Of a stretch of 64,000 nt of DNA, positions 36,546 to 45,594 are shown one piece after another. The stretch comes from an uncultured Prevotellaceae bacterium (lineage in GTDB: Bacteria; Bacteroidota; Bacteroidia; Bacteroidales; Bacteroidaceae). A program made the translations under genes and the position numbers. The first letter of the stretch is position 1. Each line of letters starts with the position of its first letter. The stretch lies in NCBI GenBank assembly GCA_902780635.1, contig CACZGH010000020.1:1-64000 (forward strand), given 5' to 3'. The notes beneath the pieces are model-generated. The model did not search any database, was not told the origin of the DNA, and saw nothing but the letters and a program-made list of their open reading frames with translations.

Positions 36546-36580
36546 ATCCCCTCCCCTTGGGGGAGGGTTAGGGTGGGGTA
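36546..36580 (-). repeat. GC-rich palindromic repeat between yicC and DUF559-gmk
   Basis: Hairpin 36549-36556 with 36560-36567 (loop TTG) and a TACCCCACCCTAACC head that directly follows the yicC stop codon on the minus strand. With the copy at 36021-36055 it flanks the DUF559 coding segment in inverted orientation. Confidence 0.85.
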
Positions 36581-37456
36581 TCAAAGCACATTCAGCACCT
36601 GCTCTTTGATCTGCTCCAGCTCATCCTTCATCATCACCACGATGTTTTGCATCTCTGCCTGGTTGCTCTTCGATCCGGTGGTGTTGATTTCACGACCCAT
36701 CTCCTGAGAGATGAAGCCTAACTTTTTGCCTTGGCTGGTACTTTCCTCCATCGTCTCACGGAAGTATTTCAGGTGGTTGGCCAGACGCTGTTTCTCCTCG
36801 CTGATGTCAAGTTTCTCGATATAGTAGATCAGTTCCTGCTCCAGGCGGTTCTTGTCATACTCCACCTCAGGGATAGAAGAAAGACCGTCGACAATACGCA
36901 TCCTGATTTTCTCTACTCTCGACTTCTCATAGGGCTCTATAGAAGCTAGCAAGGCTGAGATATTGTCCAATTTTTTCGTAAACATCTTTTGCAAAGCGGC
37001 ACCCTCCTGCACACGGAAATCCATCAGTTTGCCAAGTGCCTCGTCAATGGCACCACAGGCAGTGGCCCACTCTTCCTCAGTGAGTTCCTCCATCTCCATC
37101 CGTGCCGTCACATCAGGCATGCGAAGCAACGTGTAAAACCAGTCCTGAGGCTCTGGAATACCCGTTTTTTGGGCTATCTCTTTGATCTGATGGTAATAAT
37201 TCTCCACCAAAGCCATACTGATGGGGGTGGCATCCATGCCAGCCTCTTTCTCTATCCAGATAGAGAAGTCTACCTTGCCCCTGGACAAGGTCTTGGCCAA
37301 CTTCTGCCGTATCTCCATCTCTTTCTCACGATAGAGGGGTGCTATACGCGTCGAAAGGTCCAACGTCTTACTGTTGAGTGACTTCACCTCAACATTGATT
37401 TTTTTCTCTTTGTAGGATGCAACGGCCTTGCCGTAGCCTGTCATCGATAATATCAT
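36581..37456 (-). CDS. yicC: YicC/YloC family endoribonuclease
   Basis: 291 residues beginning MILSMTGYGKA, the usual N-terminus of the family; a longer frame starting at 37486 adds a non-conserved hydrophobic stretch and was rejected. The C-terminal GREINTTGSKSNQAEMQNIVV and MKDELEQIKEQVLNV signature is complete. Members of this family cleave RNA as hexamers. It precedes gmk as in most Bacteroidota. The minus-strand -7 box TATTTTTG at 37546-37539 is the likely promoter. Confidence 0.93.
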   Translation of the reverse strand: MILSMTGYGKAVASYKEKKINVEVKSLNSKTLDLSTRIAPLYREKEMEIRQKLAKTLSRGKVDFSIWIEKEAGMDATPISMALVENYYHQIKEIAQKTGIPEPQDWFYTLLRMPDVTARMEMEELTEEEWATACGAIDEALGKLMDFRVQEGAALQKMFTKKLDNISALLASIEPYEKSRVEKIRMRIVDGLSSIPEVEYDKNRLEQELIYYIEKLDISEEKQRLANHLKYFRETMEESTSQGKKLGFISQEMGREINTTGSKSNQAEMQNIVVMMKDELEQIKEQVLNVL

Positions 37457-37538
37457 GTTATAAAAGAAAATGATTGCAAATAACACTCAACAGCATCAAG
37501 GAAGCCTCAAAAACCATCAAGTAAAATAGAATTTTATG

Positions 37539-37589
37539 CAAAAATACACATTTCTGAGGAAAAATGAGTAATTTTGCACTTTAATTTTG
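37539..37589. promoter_or_regulatory. Divergent yicC/tsaB promoter region
   Basis: Minus-strand TATTTTTG (37546-37539) faces yicC. Plus-strand TAATTTTG occurs twice (37569-37576 and 37582-37589), the second 16 nt before the tsaB ATG. No clear -33 boxes. Confidence 0.5.
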
Positions 37590-37605
37590 ATGCAATATAT
37601 AAATA

Positions 37606-38295
37606 ATGTCGTGTATACTCAACATTGAGACAAGCACCGACGGCTGCTCGGTGGCTGTCAGTCAGGACGGAACGTGCATCTTCCATGAGGAAGATTTCAG
37701 TGGACCTAACCATGCCGAGAGGCTCGGATCGTATGTCGATGAGGCCTTGTCTTTCACCGACAACCATGCCATTCCTTTCGACGCCGTTGCGGTCAGCTGT
37801 GGGCCAGGCTCTTACACCGGACTGCGCATCGGTGTGTCGATGGCTAAAGGCATCTGCTATGCCCGTGACCTGAAACTCATCGCCATACCCACACTGCAAC
37901 TGTTGTCGGTGCCTGTCCTGCTCCGCCACGAACTGGAAGACGACGCGCTCCTCTGCCCTATGATTGACGCCAGAAGGATGGAAGTCTACGCCGCTGTCTA
38001 TGACAGGGCATTACGGGAAGTGCGAGAGACTCGTGCCGACATCGTCGACAGCGATACTTACAAAGCATATCTGGATGAGCATCCTGTCTATTTCTTCGGC
38101 AATGGAGCCGCAAAATGCATGGAAACCATCCATCACCCTCATGCCCATCTCATCAGCAACATCCGCCCCGAAGCCAAGTATATGTTTCCATTGGCAGAGA
38201 AACGCAATGCCAACCAACAGTTTGAGGATGTGGCCTACTTCACTCCTTTTTACTTGAAAGACTTCGTGGCGAAAATGCCCAAAAAACTCATTTAA
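37606..38295 (+). CDS. tsaB: tRNA threonylcarbamoyladenosine biosynthesis protein TsaB
   Basis: Dimerisation partner of TsaD in making the t6A37 modification of ANN-decoding tRNAs. The 229-residue protein opens with ILNIETSTDGCSVAVS and has the ASKHA-type segment VSCGPGSYTGLRIGVSMAKG near residue 65, both characteristic of TsaB. It starts a plus-strand housekeeping run. TsaD, TsaC and TsaE are not in this window. Confidence 0.93.
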   Translation: MSCILNIETSTDGCSVAVSQDGTCIFHEEDFSGPNHAERLGSYVDEALSFTDNHAIPFDAVAVSCGPGSYTGLRIGVSMAKGICYARDLKLIAIPTLQLLSVPVLLRHELEDDALLCPMIDARRMEVYAAVYDRALREVRETRADIVDSDTYKAYLDEHPVYFFGNGAAKCMETIHHPHAHLISNIRPEAKYMFPLAEKRNANQQFEDVAYFTPFYLKDFVAKMPKKLI

Positions 38296-38326
38296 CACGT
38301 ATCTTACCCCGCAATAAACAGACAAT

Positions 38327-38923
38327 ATGAACATAGAAGGATTGGACTACAACACCCAGCGCGACAAACTCGTGCTGCCAGAATATGGACGAGAGGTACA
38401 GAAAATGGTCGACCACGCCGTCTCTCTCCCCACCAAAGAGGAGAGACAACAGTGCGCAAATACCATCATCAGCATCATGGAGAGGATGTCTCCCGCCAAT
38501 GGCGACGCTGCCATGCACAAACAAAAACTCTGGGACCACCTCGCACTCATGAGCAATTTCCAACTCGACATCGACTACCCGTGCGATGTGAGCCAAGCTC
38601 TGAAGATAGCCACAAAACCTGAGCCCCTCGCCTACCCCATGAAGGAAATCCCCGTTCGGCACTACGGATACATGCTCTTTGAAATATTTGACAAACTCAA
38701 AACCATGGAGCCTGGGCCAGAGAGAGACGAACTGGCAAGATACACCGCCAACCAGATGAAGCGAGACCTCTATCAGTGGAGCCACGGTTCGGCAGATGAC
38801 GAAAAAGTGGTGTCCGACCTCGCACGTTTCACCGACGGGGTCATACAAATCGACCTCAAAAAGTTTGTCTTCGACAAAATCAACGAGAGAGACTTCACCG
38901 AAAAACGTAAGAAAAAGAAATAA
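38327..38923 (+). CDS. DUF4290 family protein
   Basis: 198-residue soluble protein recognised from its N-terminal sequence GLDYNTQRDKLVLPEYGREV and the ERMSP segment. The family is restricted to Bacteroidota and has no established function. It has no signal peptide or membrane helix and ends with a Lys/Arg-rich tail (EKRKKKK). It lies 31 nt after tsaB and 4 nt before murA; the conserved tsaB/murA/rimM context suggests a housekeeping role tied to translation or envelope synthesis, which is inference only. Confidence 0.85.
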   Translation: MNIEGLDYNTQRDKLVLPEYGREVQKMVDHAVSLPTKEERQQCANTIISIMERMSPANGDAAMHKQKLWDHLALMSNFQLDIDYPCDVSQALKIATKPEPLAYPMKEIPVRHYGYMLFEIFDKLKTMEPGPERDELARYTANQMKRDLYQWSHGSADDEKVVSDLARFTDGVIQIDLKKFVFDKINERDFTEKRKKKK

Positions 38924-38927
38924 TCTC

Positions 38928-40238
38928 ATGCAGTCATTTATCATCGAAGGTGGACATCCCCTACGTGGCACCATCTCTCCACAAGGGGCCAAAAACGAGG
39001 CGCTGGAGGTCATCTCCGCCACACTCCTCACCGATGACCCGGTGCGTATCAGCAATGTACCTGACATCCTTGATGTCAACAATCTGATACTGCTCCTCAA
39101 AGACATGGGAGTGAAAGTGACAAAAAACGGGCCCAACGACTACACCTTCCAGGCCGACAACCTACACTTGGATTATCTTGAAAGCGATGAGTTTGTCAAA
39201 AAATGCTCGTCGCTGAGAGGAAGCGTGCTCATGTTCGGGCCGCTCCTCGCACGATACCACAGGGCCGTAGTGGCTAAGCCTGGAGGCGACAAGATAGGAC
39301 GCCGACGCCTCGACACACACTTCCTGGGATTCCATCATCTCGGTGCCGACTTCCAGCGCGTCGAGGGGCGCGACGTGTTTGAGATCAAGGCCGGCCACCT
39401 CAAAGGATGCTATATGCTCCTCGACGAGGCTTCCGTCACCGGCACTGCCAACATCATCATGGCTGCCGTGCTCTCTGAAGGTGTCACCACCATCTACAAC
39501 GCCGCCTGTGAGCCTTATATTCAGCAACTCTGTAAGATGCTCAATGCCATGGGAGCACACATCAGCGGCATCGCCTCCAACCTCCTCACTATCGAGGGAG
39601 TCGACCGACTGCATGGCACCACGCACACGTTGCTGCCTGACATGATTGAGATCGGTTCCTTTATCGGCATGGCTGCCATGGTGGGCGACGGCATACGGAT
39701 CAAAAACGTGTCTATCAACCACCTCGGCATCATACCCGACGCATTCCGGCGCCTAGGTGTCTGCATCAATGTAGATCATGACGACATCATCATACCACGG
39801 CATGACACCTACGAGATCGACTCCTTCATCGACGGCACCATCATGACCATCGCCGACGCACCATGGCCAGGACTGACACCCGACCTGCTCTCTGTGCTCC
39901 TCGTCGTGGCCACACAGGCCAGAGGAAGCGTCCTCTTCCACCAGAAAATGTTTGAAAGCCGACTCTTCTTCGTCGACAAACTCATCGACATGGGCGCCCA
40001 AATCATACTCTGCGACCCCCACAGGGCTGTCGTCGTAGGGCATGACCATCACAAACAACTGCGTGCAGGACGCATGACCAGCCCTGATATACGCGCCGGC
40101 ATCGCCCTGCTCATCGCAGCCATGAGCGCCAACGGCACCAGCCGCATCGACAATATCGCACAGATAGACCGTGGATATGAGAATATCGAAAACCGCCTCA
40201 ACCTTTTGGGCGCAAGAATCATCAGAGTGAATAGTTGA
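38928..40238 (+). CDS. murA: UDP-N-acetylglucosamine 1-carboxyvinyltransferase
   Basis: First committed step of peptidoglycan synthesis, transferring enolpyruvate from PEP to UDP-GlcNAc. The ATG at 38928 gives the normal N-terminus FIIEGGHPLRGTISPQGAKN (436 residues); a longer frame overlaps DUF4290 and was discarded. The mobile-loop cysteine that reacts with PEP and fosfomycin (Cys115 in E. coli, PGGCTIG) is aspartate here: PGGDKIGRR, Asp121. Enzymes with this replacement stay active and resist fosfomycin. The C-terminal half is normal. Confidence 0.95.
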   Translation: MQSFIIEGGHPLRGTISPQGAKNEALEVISATLLTDDPVRISNVPDILDVNNLILLLKDMGVKVTKNGPNDYTFQADNLHLDYLESDEFVKKCSSLRGSVLMFGPLLARYHRAVVAKPGGDKIGRRRLDTHFLGFHHLGADFQRVEGRDVFEIKAGHLKGCYMLLDEASVTGTANIIMAAVLSEGVTTIYNAACEPYIQQLCKMLNAMGAHISGIASNLLTIEGVDRLHGTTHTLLPDMIEIGSFIGMAAMVGDGIRIKNVSINHLGIIPDAFRRLGVCINVDHDDIIIPRHDTYEIDSFIDGTIMTIADAPWPGLTPDLLSVLLVVATQARGSVLFHQKMFESRLFFVDKLIDMGAQIILCDPHRAVVVGHDHHKQLRAGRMTSPDIRAGIALLIAAMSANGTSRIDNIAQIDRGYENIENRLNLLGARIIRVNS

Positions 40239-40240
40239 AC

Positions 40241-40756
40241 ATGATCCATCCCGACAGCGTCTTCCATATTGGAAGAATAGGCAAGATACACGGAGTAAAG
40301 GGCGAAGTGTCATTCCATTTCACTGATGATGTCTTCGACCGTGTCGACGCCGAATACCTCTTCCTGCAGGTAGAGGGACTCCTTGTGCCTTTTTTCATGG
40401 AGGAATACAGATTCAGAAGCGACACGACAGCGCTCGTGAAATTCTGCGATATCGATGAAGCCAGTCAGGCAGCAAGACTCACAGGATGTGAGGTGTTTTT
40501 CCCACGAAGCCTCGCCGAAGAGGACGACGGCGAACTGACCTGGGCGGAGATTGTGGGCTACACCATCACCGACCATGACTCGGGCAAGACCATCGGACAG
40601 GTCATAGCCGTCGACACCACCACCATCAACACGCTCTTCGAAGTGAAAACGCCTACCGGTGAGACGGTGCTCATACCTGCCGCTGACGACCTGGTAACAC
40701 ACCTTGACCGGGAGAACAGAAATATCAACATGACCATCCCTGACGGATTATTATAA
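40241..40756 (+). CDS. rimM: 16S rRNA processing protein RimM
   Basis: Ribosome maturation factor that binds S19 and helps assemble the 30S head. 171 residues from the ATG at 40241 (an in-frame TTG at 40235 overlaps the murA stop and is less likely). The N-terminal RimM domain begins FHIGRIGKIHGVKGEV, and the C-terminal PRC-barrel domain ends with the typical ETVLIPAADDLVTHLDRENR segment. It is 2 nt after murA and 10 nt before dxr in one operon. Confidence 0.93.
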   Translation: MIHPDSVFHIGRIGKIHGVKGEVSFHFTDDVFDRVDAEYLFLQVEGLLVPFFMEEYRFRSDTTALVKFCDIDEASQAARLTGCEVFFPRSLAEEDDGELTWAEIVGYTITDHDSGKTIGQVIAVDTTTINTLFEVKTPTGETVLIPAADDLVTHLDRENRNINMTIPDGLL

Positions 40757-40766
40757 ATCAAGAAAA

Positions 40767-41924
40767 ATGAAAAAACAAATATGTATTCTCGGCAGCACCG
40801 GATCGATAGGCACACAAGCCTTGCAGGTCATTGAGGAGCACCCCGACCTCTATGAGGTCTACTGCCTCACCGCCAACAACCGAGTACAACTGCTGGCCGA
40901 GCAGGCACGAAAGTTCCACCCTGCTGCAGTGGTCATTGCCAACGAGGCTCACTACGACCAACTGTCGGATTTGCTGGCCGACCTGCCCGACATTAAAGTG
41001 TATGCTGGTGCAAAAGCACTCGACGAAATCGTTGAGGCAGGACCCATCGACATGGTCCTCACTGCCATGGTGGGCTTCGCTGGACTTTCCCCCACCATAC
41101 ACGCCATCAAGGCACATAAGAAAATCTGTCTCGCCAACAAAGAGACCCTCGTGGTGGCTGGCGAGCTGATCGGCCAACTGGCTCTCGAAAACCATGCTCC
41201 CATCATACCGGTGGACAGCGAACACTCGGCCATCTTCCAAAGCCTTGTAGGCGAAGAAGACAACGAGATAGAGAAAATTCTCCTCACAGCCAGTGGCGGA
41301 CCTTTCAGGCTCATGCCCATAGAACAACTCGCCACCGTGACTCGCGACGATGCGCTCAGACACCCCACATGGGACATGGGAGCCAAAATCACCATCGACA
41401 GCGCAACGATGATGAACAAAGGATTTGAGGTGATAGAGGCCAAGTGGCTCTTCGGCGTACCTGCCGACCGCATTCAGGTACTGGTACACCCGCAGTCCAT
41501 CGTACATAGCGCCGTACAGTTCCATGATGGCTCGGTCAAGGCACAACTCGGAGTACCCGACATGCGACTGCCTATCCAGTACGCTTTCTCTTTTCCCAAA
41601 AGACTTTCACTCACCAGCGAGCGCCTCGACCTCTTCCGCCACCCTCTCGAGTTCTTCGAACCAGACCTCAACAAATTCCATTGTCTGGCACTGGCTTTCG
41701 AGGCCATCAAAAAGGGAGGAAACATGCCCTGCATCGTCAATGCCGCTAACGAAATAGTCAACCGTGGATTCCTTGAAGGCCAATGTGGATTCCTGCAGAT
41801 GGGCGAAATCATCGAGGAGACCATGCGGCGCACCACCTTCGACGCGAGTCCCTCATACGACATCTATGTGCAGACTGACGCCGAGGCACGACGCATCGCC
41901 ACTGACATCATGCAATCACGTTGA
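40767..41924 (+). CDS. dxr: 1-deoxy-D-xylulose 5-phosphate reductoisomerase
   Basis: Second enzyme of the MEP isoprenoid pathway. The NADPH motif LGSTGSIGTQ is at residues 7-16, and the metal and substrate motifs IIPVDSEHSA and TASGGPFR are intact. The sequence ATWDMG-type substrate loop is seen as HPTWDMGAKITIDSATMMNKG. Length 385 is normal. It is followed after 64 nt by rseP, an order common in many bacteria. Confidence 0.96.
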   Translation: MKKQICILGSTGSIGTQALQVIEEHPDLYEVYCLTANNRVQLLAEQARKFHPAAVVIANEAHYDQLSDLLADLPDIKVYAGAKALDEIVEAGPIDMVLTAMVGFAGLSPTIHAIKAHKKICLANKETLVVAGELIGQLALENHAPIIPVDSEHSAIFQSLVGEEDNEIEKILLTASGGPFRLMPIEQLATVTRDDALRHPTWDMGAKITIDSATMMNKGFEVIEAKWLFGVPADRIQVLVHPQSIVHSAVQFHDGSVKAQLGVPDMRLPIQYAFSFPKRLSLTSERLDLFRHPLEFFEPDLNKFHCLALAFEAIKKGGNMPCIVNAANEIVNRGFLEGQCGFLQMGEIIEETMRRTTFDASPSYDIYVQTDAEARRIATDIMQSR

Positions 41925-41938
41925 CACCCACACTAAAA

Positions 41939-41987
41939 AAGCAAATAGCGAACACCGTAAAGCGAAAAGCAAAAACCGATTATAAAA
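41939..41987 (+). repeat. GCGAAAAGC-type word repeat before rseP
   Basis: Words GCAAATAGCGAACACCG, AAAGCGAAAAGC and AAAAACCGATTA fill the dxr-rseP gap and end next to the rseP ATG. Confidence 0.75.
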
Positions 41988-41988
41988 A

Positions 41989-43383
41989 ATGGATAGTGTT
42001 TTTTTCATCAAACTGGTACAGTTCATCCTCTCCATCTCACTGCTCGTGCTATTGCATGAGGGTGGGCATTTCTTCTTCTCAAAACTCTTCGGAGTGAAAG
42101 TGGACAAATTCTTCATCTTCTTCGATGTGGGCATCGGAAAATGGAGCGGGAAAATCTTCAAATGGAAACCCAAAAACAGTGACACAGAATATGGAATGGG
42201 CTGGCTGCCCCTTGGCGGATACTGCAAGATAGCCGGCATGATAGACGAGTCGTTCGACACCGAACAGATGAAACAACCACCACAGCCCTATGAGTTCCGC
42301 ACCAAACCAACTTGGCAGCGACTCCTGATCATGATAGGCGGTGTGCTGGTCAATTTCCTCCTCGCCTTATTCATCTACTCTATGGTACTCTTCTATTGGG
42401 GCGACTCCTATATCCAGACTCGTGACATGACGATGGGTATGAAGTTCAACACAGAGGCCAAAAAACTTGGATTCAAAGACGGCGACATCCTGTTGGGCAC
42501 TGACAAAAAGACATTTACAAAATTTGATGTCGATGTCTACCGAAGCCTGTCTACTGCACAACGCGCAGACATCATACGCGATGGAAAAGAGATGTCTATC
42601 AATCTGCCAGGTGACCTCAACCTGCTCGACATGCTCAAAGCTCAGCCCACCTTTGTGCAACCATTCATACCCGCGGAGATCGACTCTATACTCGATGACA
42701 CACCCGCTGCAAAAGCAGGCATGGCAAAAGGTGACAAAATCTTAGCCATCAACGGACACAACGTGGACTCATGGAATGAATACCTGGACGAAATCGGGAA
42801 AATCAATGATGTGATGACCGTCAAAGCCACTCCTGCCGACAGTCTTAAGGCACGGCAGGTGTCTATCGTGTTCCAACATCACGACACCAAGGCATGCGAC
42901 ACCATCAAGACCACGCTGACACCCGATCTCAAACTGGGTACCGTCATGACCAATATCTTCAGCTATTATAAGGAGACCAACAAGGAATACGGCTTCTTTG
43001 AAAGCTTCCCAGCTGGCATCAAATACGGTTTAGGCGTGCTGCGCGGGTATGTCGACGACCTGAAATATGTCTTCACCTCAGAGGGAGCAAAGTCTCTCGG
43101 TGGCTTCGGGGCCATCGGAAGCCTCTTCCCCGCACAGTGGGACTGGATGATGTTCTGGCGCATGACAGCTTTCCTCAGCATCATATTGGCTTTCATGAAT
43201 ATCCTGCCCATACCCGCACTCGATGGTGGACATGTACTCTTCTTGCTCTATGAGATGATCACAGGGCGCAAACCCAGCGAGAATTTTATGATCCGTGCCG
43301 AGTATGTGGGATTTGGCATCCTCATTCTCCTCATGATTGTGGCCAACCTCAACGACATCCTCAGATGGCTGGGGTATATGTGA
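41989..43383 (+). CDS. rseP: RseP-type intramembrane zinc metalloprotease
   Basis: Site-2 protease family, 464 residues. The zinc motif HEGGH is in the first membrane helix (LLVLLHEGGHFF, about residues 20-31) and the third metal ligand lies in NILPIPALDGGHVLF near residue 405. Between them a tandem PDZ region is recognisable from DDTPAAKAGMAKGDKILAING. It cleaves membrane-bound anti-sigma factors after a first cut; in Bacteroidota likely targets include the anti-sigma partners of SusC-type receptors. Confidence 0.94.
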   Translation: MDSVFFIKLVQFILSISLLVLLHEGGHFFFSKLFGVKVDKFFIFFDVGIGKWSGKIFKWKPKNSDTEYGMGWLPLGGYCKIAGMIDESFDTEQMKQPPQPYEFRTKPTWQRLLIMIGGVLVNFLLALFIYSMVLFYWGDSYIQTRDMTMGMKFNTEAKKLGFKDGDILLGTDKKTFTKFDVDVYRSLSTAQRADIIRDGKEMSINLPGDLNLLDMLKAQPTFVQPFIPAEIDSILDDTPAAKAGMAKGDKILAINGHNVDSWNEYLDEIGKINDVMTVKATPADSLKARQVSIVFQHHDTKACDTIKTTLTPDLKLGTVMTNIFSYYKETNKEYGFFESFPAGIKYGLGVLRGYVDDLKYVFTSEGAKSLGGFGAIGSLFPAQWDWMMFWRMTAFLSIILAFMNILPIPALDGGHVLFLLYEMITGRKPSENFMIRAEYVGFGILILLMIVANLNDILRWLGYM

Positions 43384-43404
43384 TAGTTTTTAGAAAAGCG
43401 AAAA

Positions 43405-45594
43405 ATGGCAAATCTAAGATTCCAAGTAGTAGAAGAAGCTTTCAAGAAAAAACCACTTGAAGTAAAATCGCCGGCAGAACGCCCGTCGGAGTATTTCGGC
43501 AAATATGTCTTCACACGCGACAAAATGTTCAAATACTTGCCACGGGAAGTCTACTTCAAACTCTCCGATGTCATAGACAACGGAGCAAGGCTCGACCGTT
43601 CTATTGCTGACGCCGTGGCAAAAGGTATCAGACAATGGGCCGAGGAAAACGGAGCCACCCATTACACCCACTGGTTTCAGCCACTCACTGAGGGAACAGC
43701 CGAGAAACATGACGCCTTCATCGAGCACGATGGAAAAGGTGGAATGGTAGAACAGTTCAACGGCAAACTGCTACTACAACAAGAACCCGATGCCTCGTCG
43801 TTCCCAAGTGGCGGCATACGCAACACCTTCGAGGCACGAGGATATTCGGCATGGGACCCCACATCGCCCGTCTTCATCATCGACGACACACTCTGTATCC
43901 CCACCGTCTTCATCTCCTACACCGGTGAGGCACTCGACTACAAAGCGCCTCTGCTCAAAGCACTCCATGCCGTAGGACAGGCTGCCACCGACGTGTGCCA
44001 CTATTTCTATCCCAACGTCAAAAAAGTGTCATCCAATCTCGGGTGGGAACAGGAATATTTCCTGGTCGACGAGGGACTTTACAGCGCACGGCCTGACCTC
44101 ATGCTCACAGGACGCACGCTCATGGGGCACGACTCGGCAAAAAACCAACAGATGGACGACCACTACTTCGGCACGATACCCGACCGCGTACAGGCTTTCA
44201 TGAAAGACCTGGAGATACAGGCTCTCGAACTGTCCATCCCCTGCAAGACCCGACACAACGAGGTGGCACCCAACCAGTTTGAGCTGGCTCCCATCTTCGA
44301 GGAGACCAACCTAGCCGTCGACCACAACATGTTGCTCATGTCGCTCATGAAACGGGTGGCACGAAAACATGGATTCCGAGTGCTCCTGCATGAGAAACCA
44401 TTCGCCGGCATCAACGGCTCTGGTAAGCACAACAACTGGAGCCTCTCCACCGACACGGGCATCATCTTGCACAGACCTGGAAAAACACCAGAGGACAACC
44501 TGCGCTTCGTCGTCTTTGTTGTGGAGACACTCATGGGGGTCTATCGCCACAACGGACTGCTCAAAGCTTCCATCATGAGCGCCACCAATGCCCACCGACT
44601 CGGAGCCAATGAGGCACCACCAGCCATCATCTCCTCGTTCCTCGGAAAACAAATCAGCGAACTGCTGGAGCACATCGAGAAATCTGACAAAAAAGACCTC
44701 TTCACCATGAGCGGGAAACAGGGCATGAAACTCGACATACCACAAATACCCGAACTGCTCATCGACAACACCGACAGAAACCGTACAAGCCCATTTGCCT
44801 TCACTGGCAACAGGTTTGAGTTCCGAGCCGTCGGAGCAGAGGCCAACTGCGCCTCAGCGATGATTGCACTCAACACAGCGGTGGCTGAGGCACTTACCGA
44901 CTTCAAGGCACGCGTCGACGCACTCATCGCGAAAGGTGAGGACCAGACCAGCGCTATCATCGACATCGTGAGAGAGGATATCAAAACCTGCAAACCCATC
45001 CACTTCGACGGCAACGGATATAGCGACGAGTGGGTGGAGGAAGCCGCACGAAGAGGACTCGACGTGGAGAAAAGCTGCCCTGTCATCTTCGACCGGTATC
45101 TCGACCCGGAAACCATCGCCATGTTTGAGAAGATGGGTGTCATGAACGCCAAAGAACTGGCAGCACGCAATGAGGTGAAATGGGAAACCTATACCAAAAA
45201 GATACAAATCGAGGCACGTGTGATGGGCGACCTGAGTATGAACCATATCATACCCATCGCTACCCAGTATCAGAGCCAACTGGCCAAAAACGTACTCAAT
45301 ATGTATGAAATTTTCACCAAAGAGGAGGCCGCACAACTCACAGCACGCAACAAAGGCATCATCAAAGAGATAGCCGAGCGCACTCATGCCATCGAAACGG
45401 GTGTCGAGGAACTCGTCAATGCACGAAAAATTGCTAATAAAATAGATAATGTGCGCCAACGGGCCATCGCTTACCATGATACCGTAGAACCTAAGATGGA
45501 ACGAATACGATACCAGATAGACAAACTCGAACTCATCATCAGCGACGAATGCTGGACACTGCCCAAATACCGTGAACTCCTCTTTATCAGATAA
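43405..45594 (+). CDS. glnN: Type III glutamine synthetase
   Basis: ATP-dependent ammonia assimilation. The 729-residue length and the N-terminal RPSEYFGKYVFTRDKM region are specific for GSIII, the dodecameric form common in Bacteroidota. The catalytic core shows TRHNEVAPNQFELAP, GSGKHNNWSLSTDTG and the HRLGANEAPPAIIS segment. It lies 21 nt after rseP. A long hairpin follows, so it probably ends the transcript. Confidence 0.96.
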   Translation: MANLRFQVVEEAFKKKPLEVKSPAERPSEYFGKYVFTRDKMFKYLPREVYFKLSDVIDNGARLDRSIADAVAKGIRQWAEENGATHYTHWFQPLTEGTAEKHDAFIEHDGKGGMVEQFNGKLLLQQEPDASSFPSGGIRNTFEARGYSAWDPTSPVFIIDDTLCIPTVFISYTGEALDYKAPLLKALHAVGQAATDVCHYFYPNVKKVSSNLGWEQEYFLVDEGLYSARPDLMLTGRTLMGHDSAKNQQMDDHYFGTIPDRVQAFMKDLEIQALELSIPCKTRHNEVAPNQFELAPIFEETNLAVDHNMLLMSLMKRVARKHGFRVLLHEKPFAGINGSGKHNNWSLSTDTGIILHRPGKTPEDNLRFVVFVVETLMGVYRHNGLLKASIMSATNAHRLGANEAPPAIISSFLGKQISELLEHIEKSDKKDLFTMSGKQGMKLDIPQIPELLIDNTDRNRTSPFAFTGNRFEFRAVGAEANCASAMIALNTAVAEALTDFKARVDALIAKGEDQTSAIIDIVREDIKTCKPIHFDGNGYSDEWVEEAARRGLDVEKSCPVIFDRYLDPETIAMFEKMGVMNAKELAARNEVKWETYTKKIQIEARVMGDLSMNHIIPIATQYQSQLAKNVLNMYEIFTKEEAAQLTARNKGIIKEIAERTHAIETGVEELVNARKIANKIDNVRQRAIAYHDTVEPKMERIRYQIDKLELIISDECWTLPKYRELLFIR

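Noticed and set aside
38796..38927. 44-residue N-terminal extension of MurA
   Set aside because: It overlaps the DUF4290 gene in another frame and is not part of the conserved MurA N-terminus.
38288..39136. 282-codon minus-strand frame over DUF4290 and murA
   Set aside because: It spans two well-supported plus-strand genes and shows no family signature.
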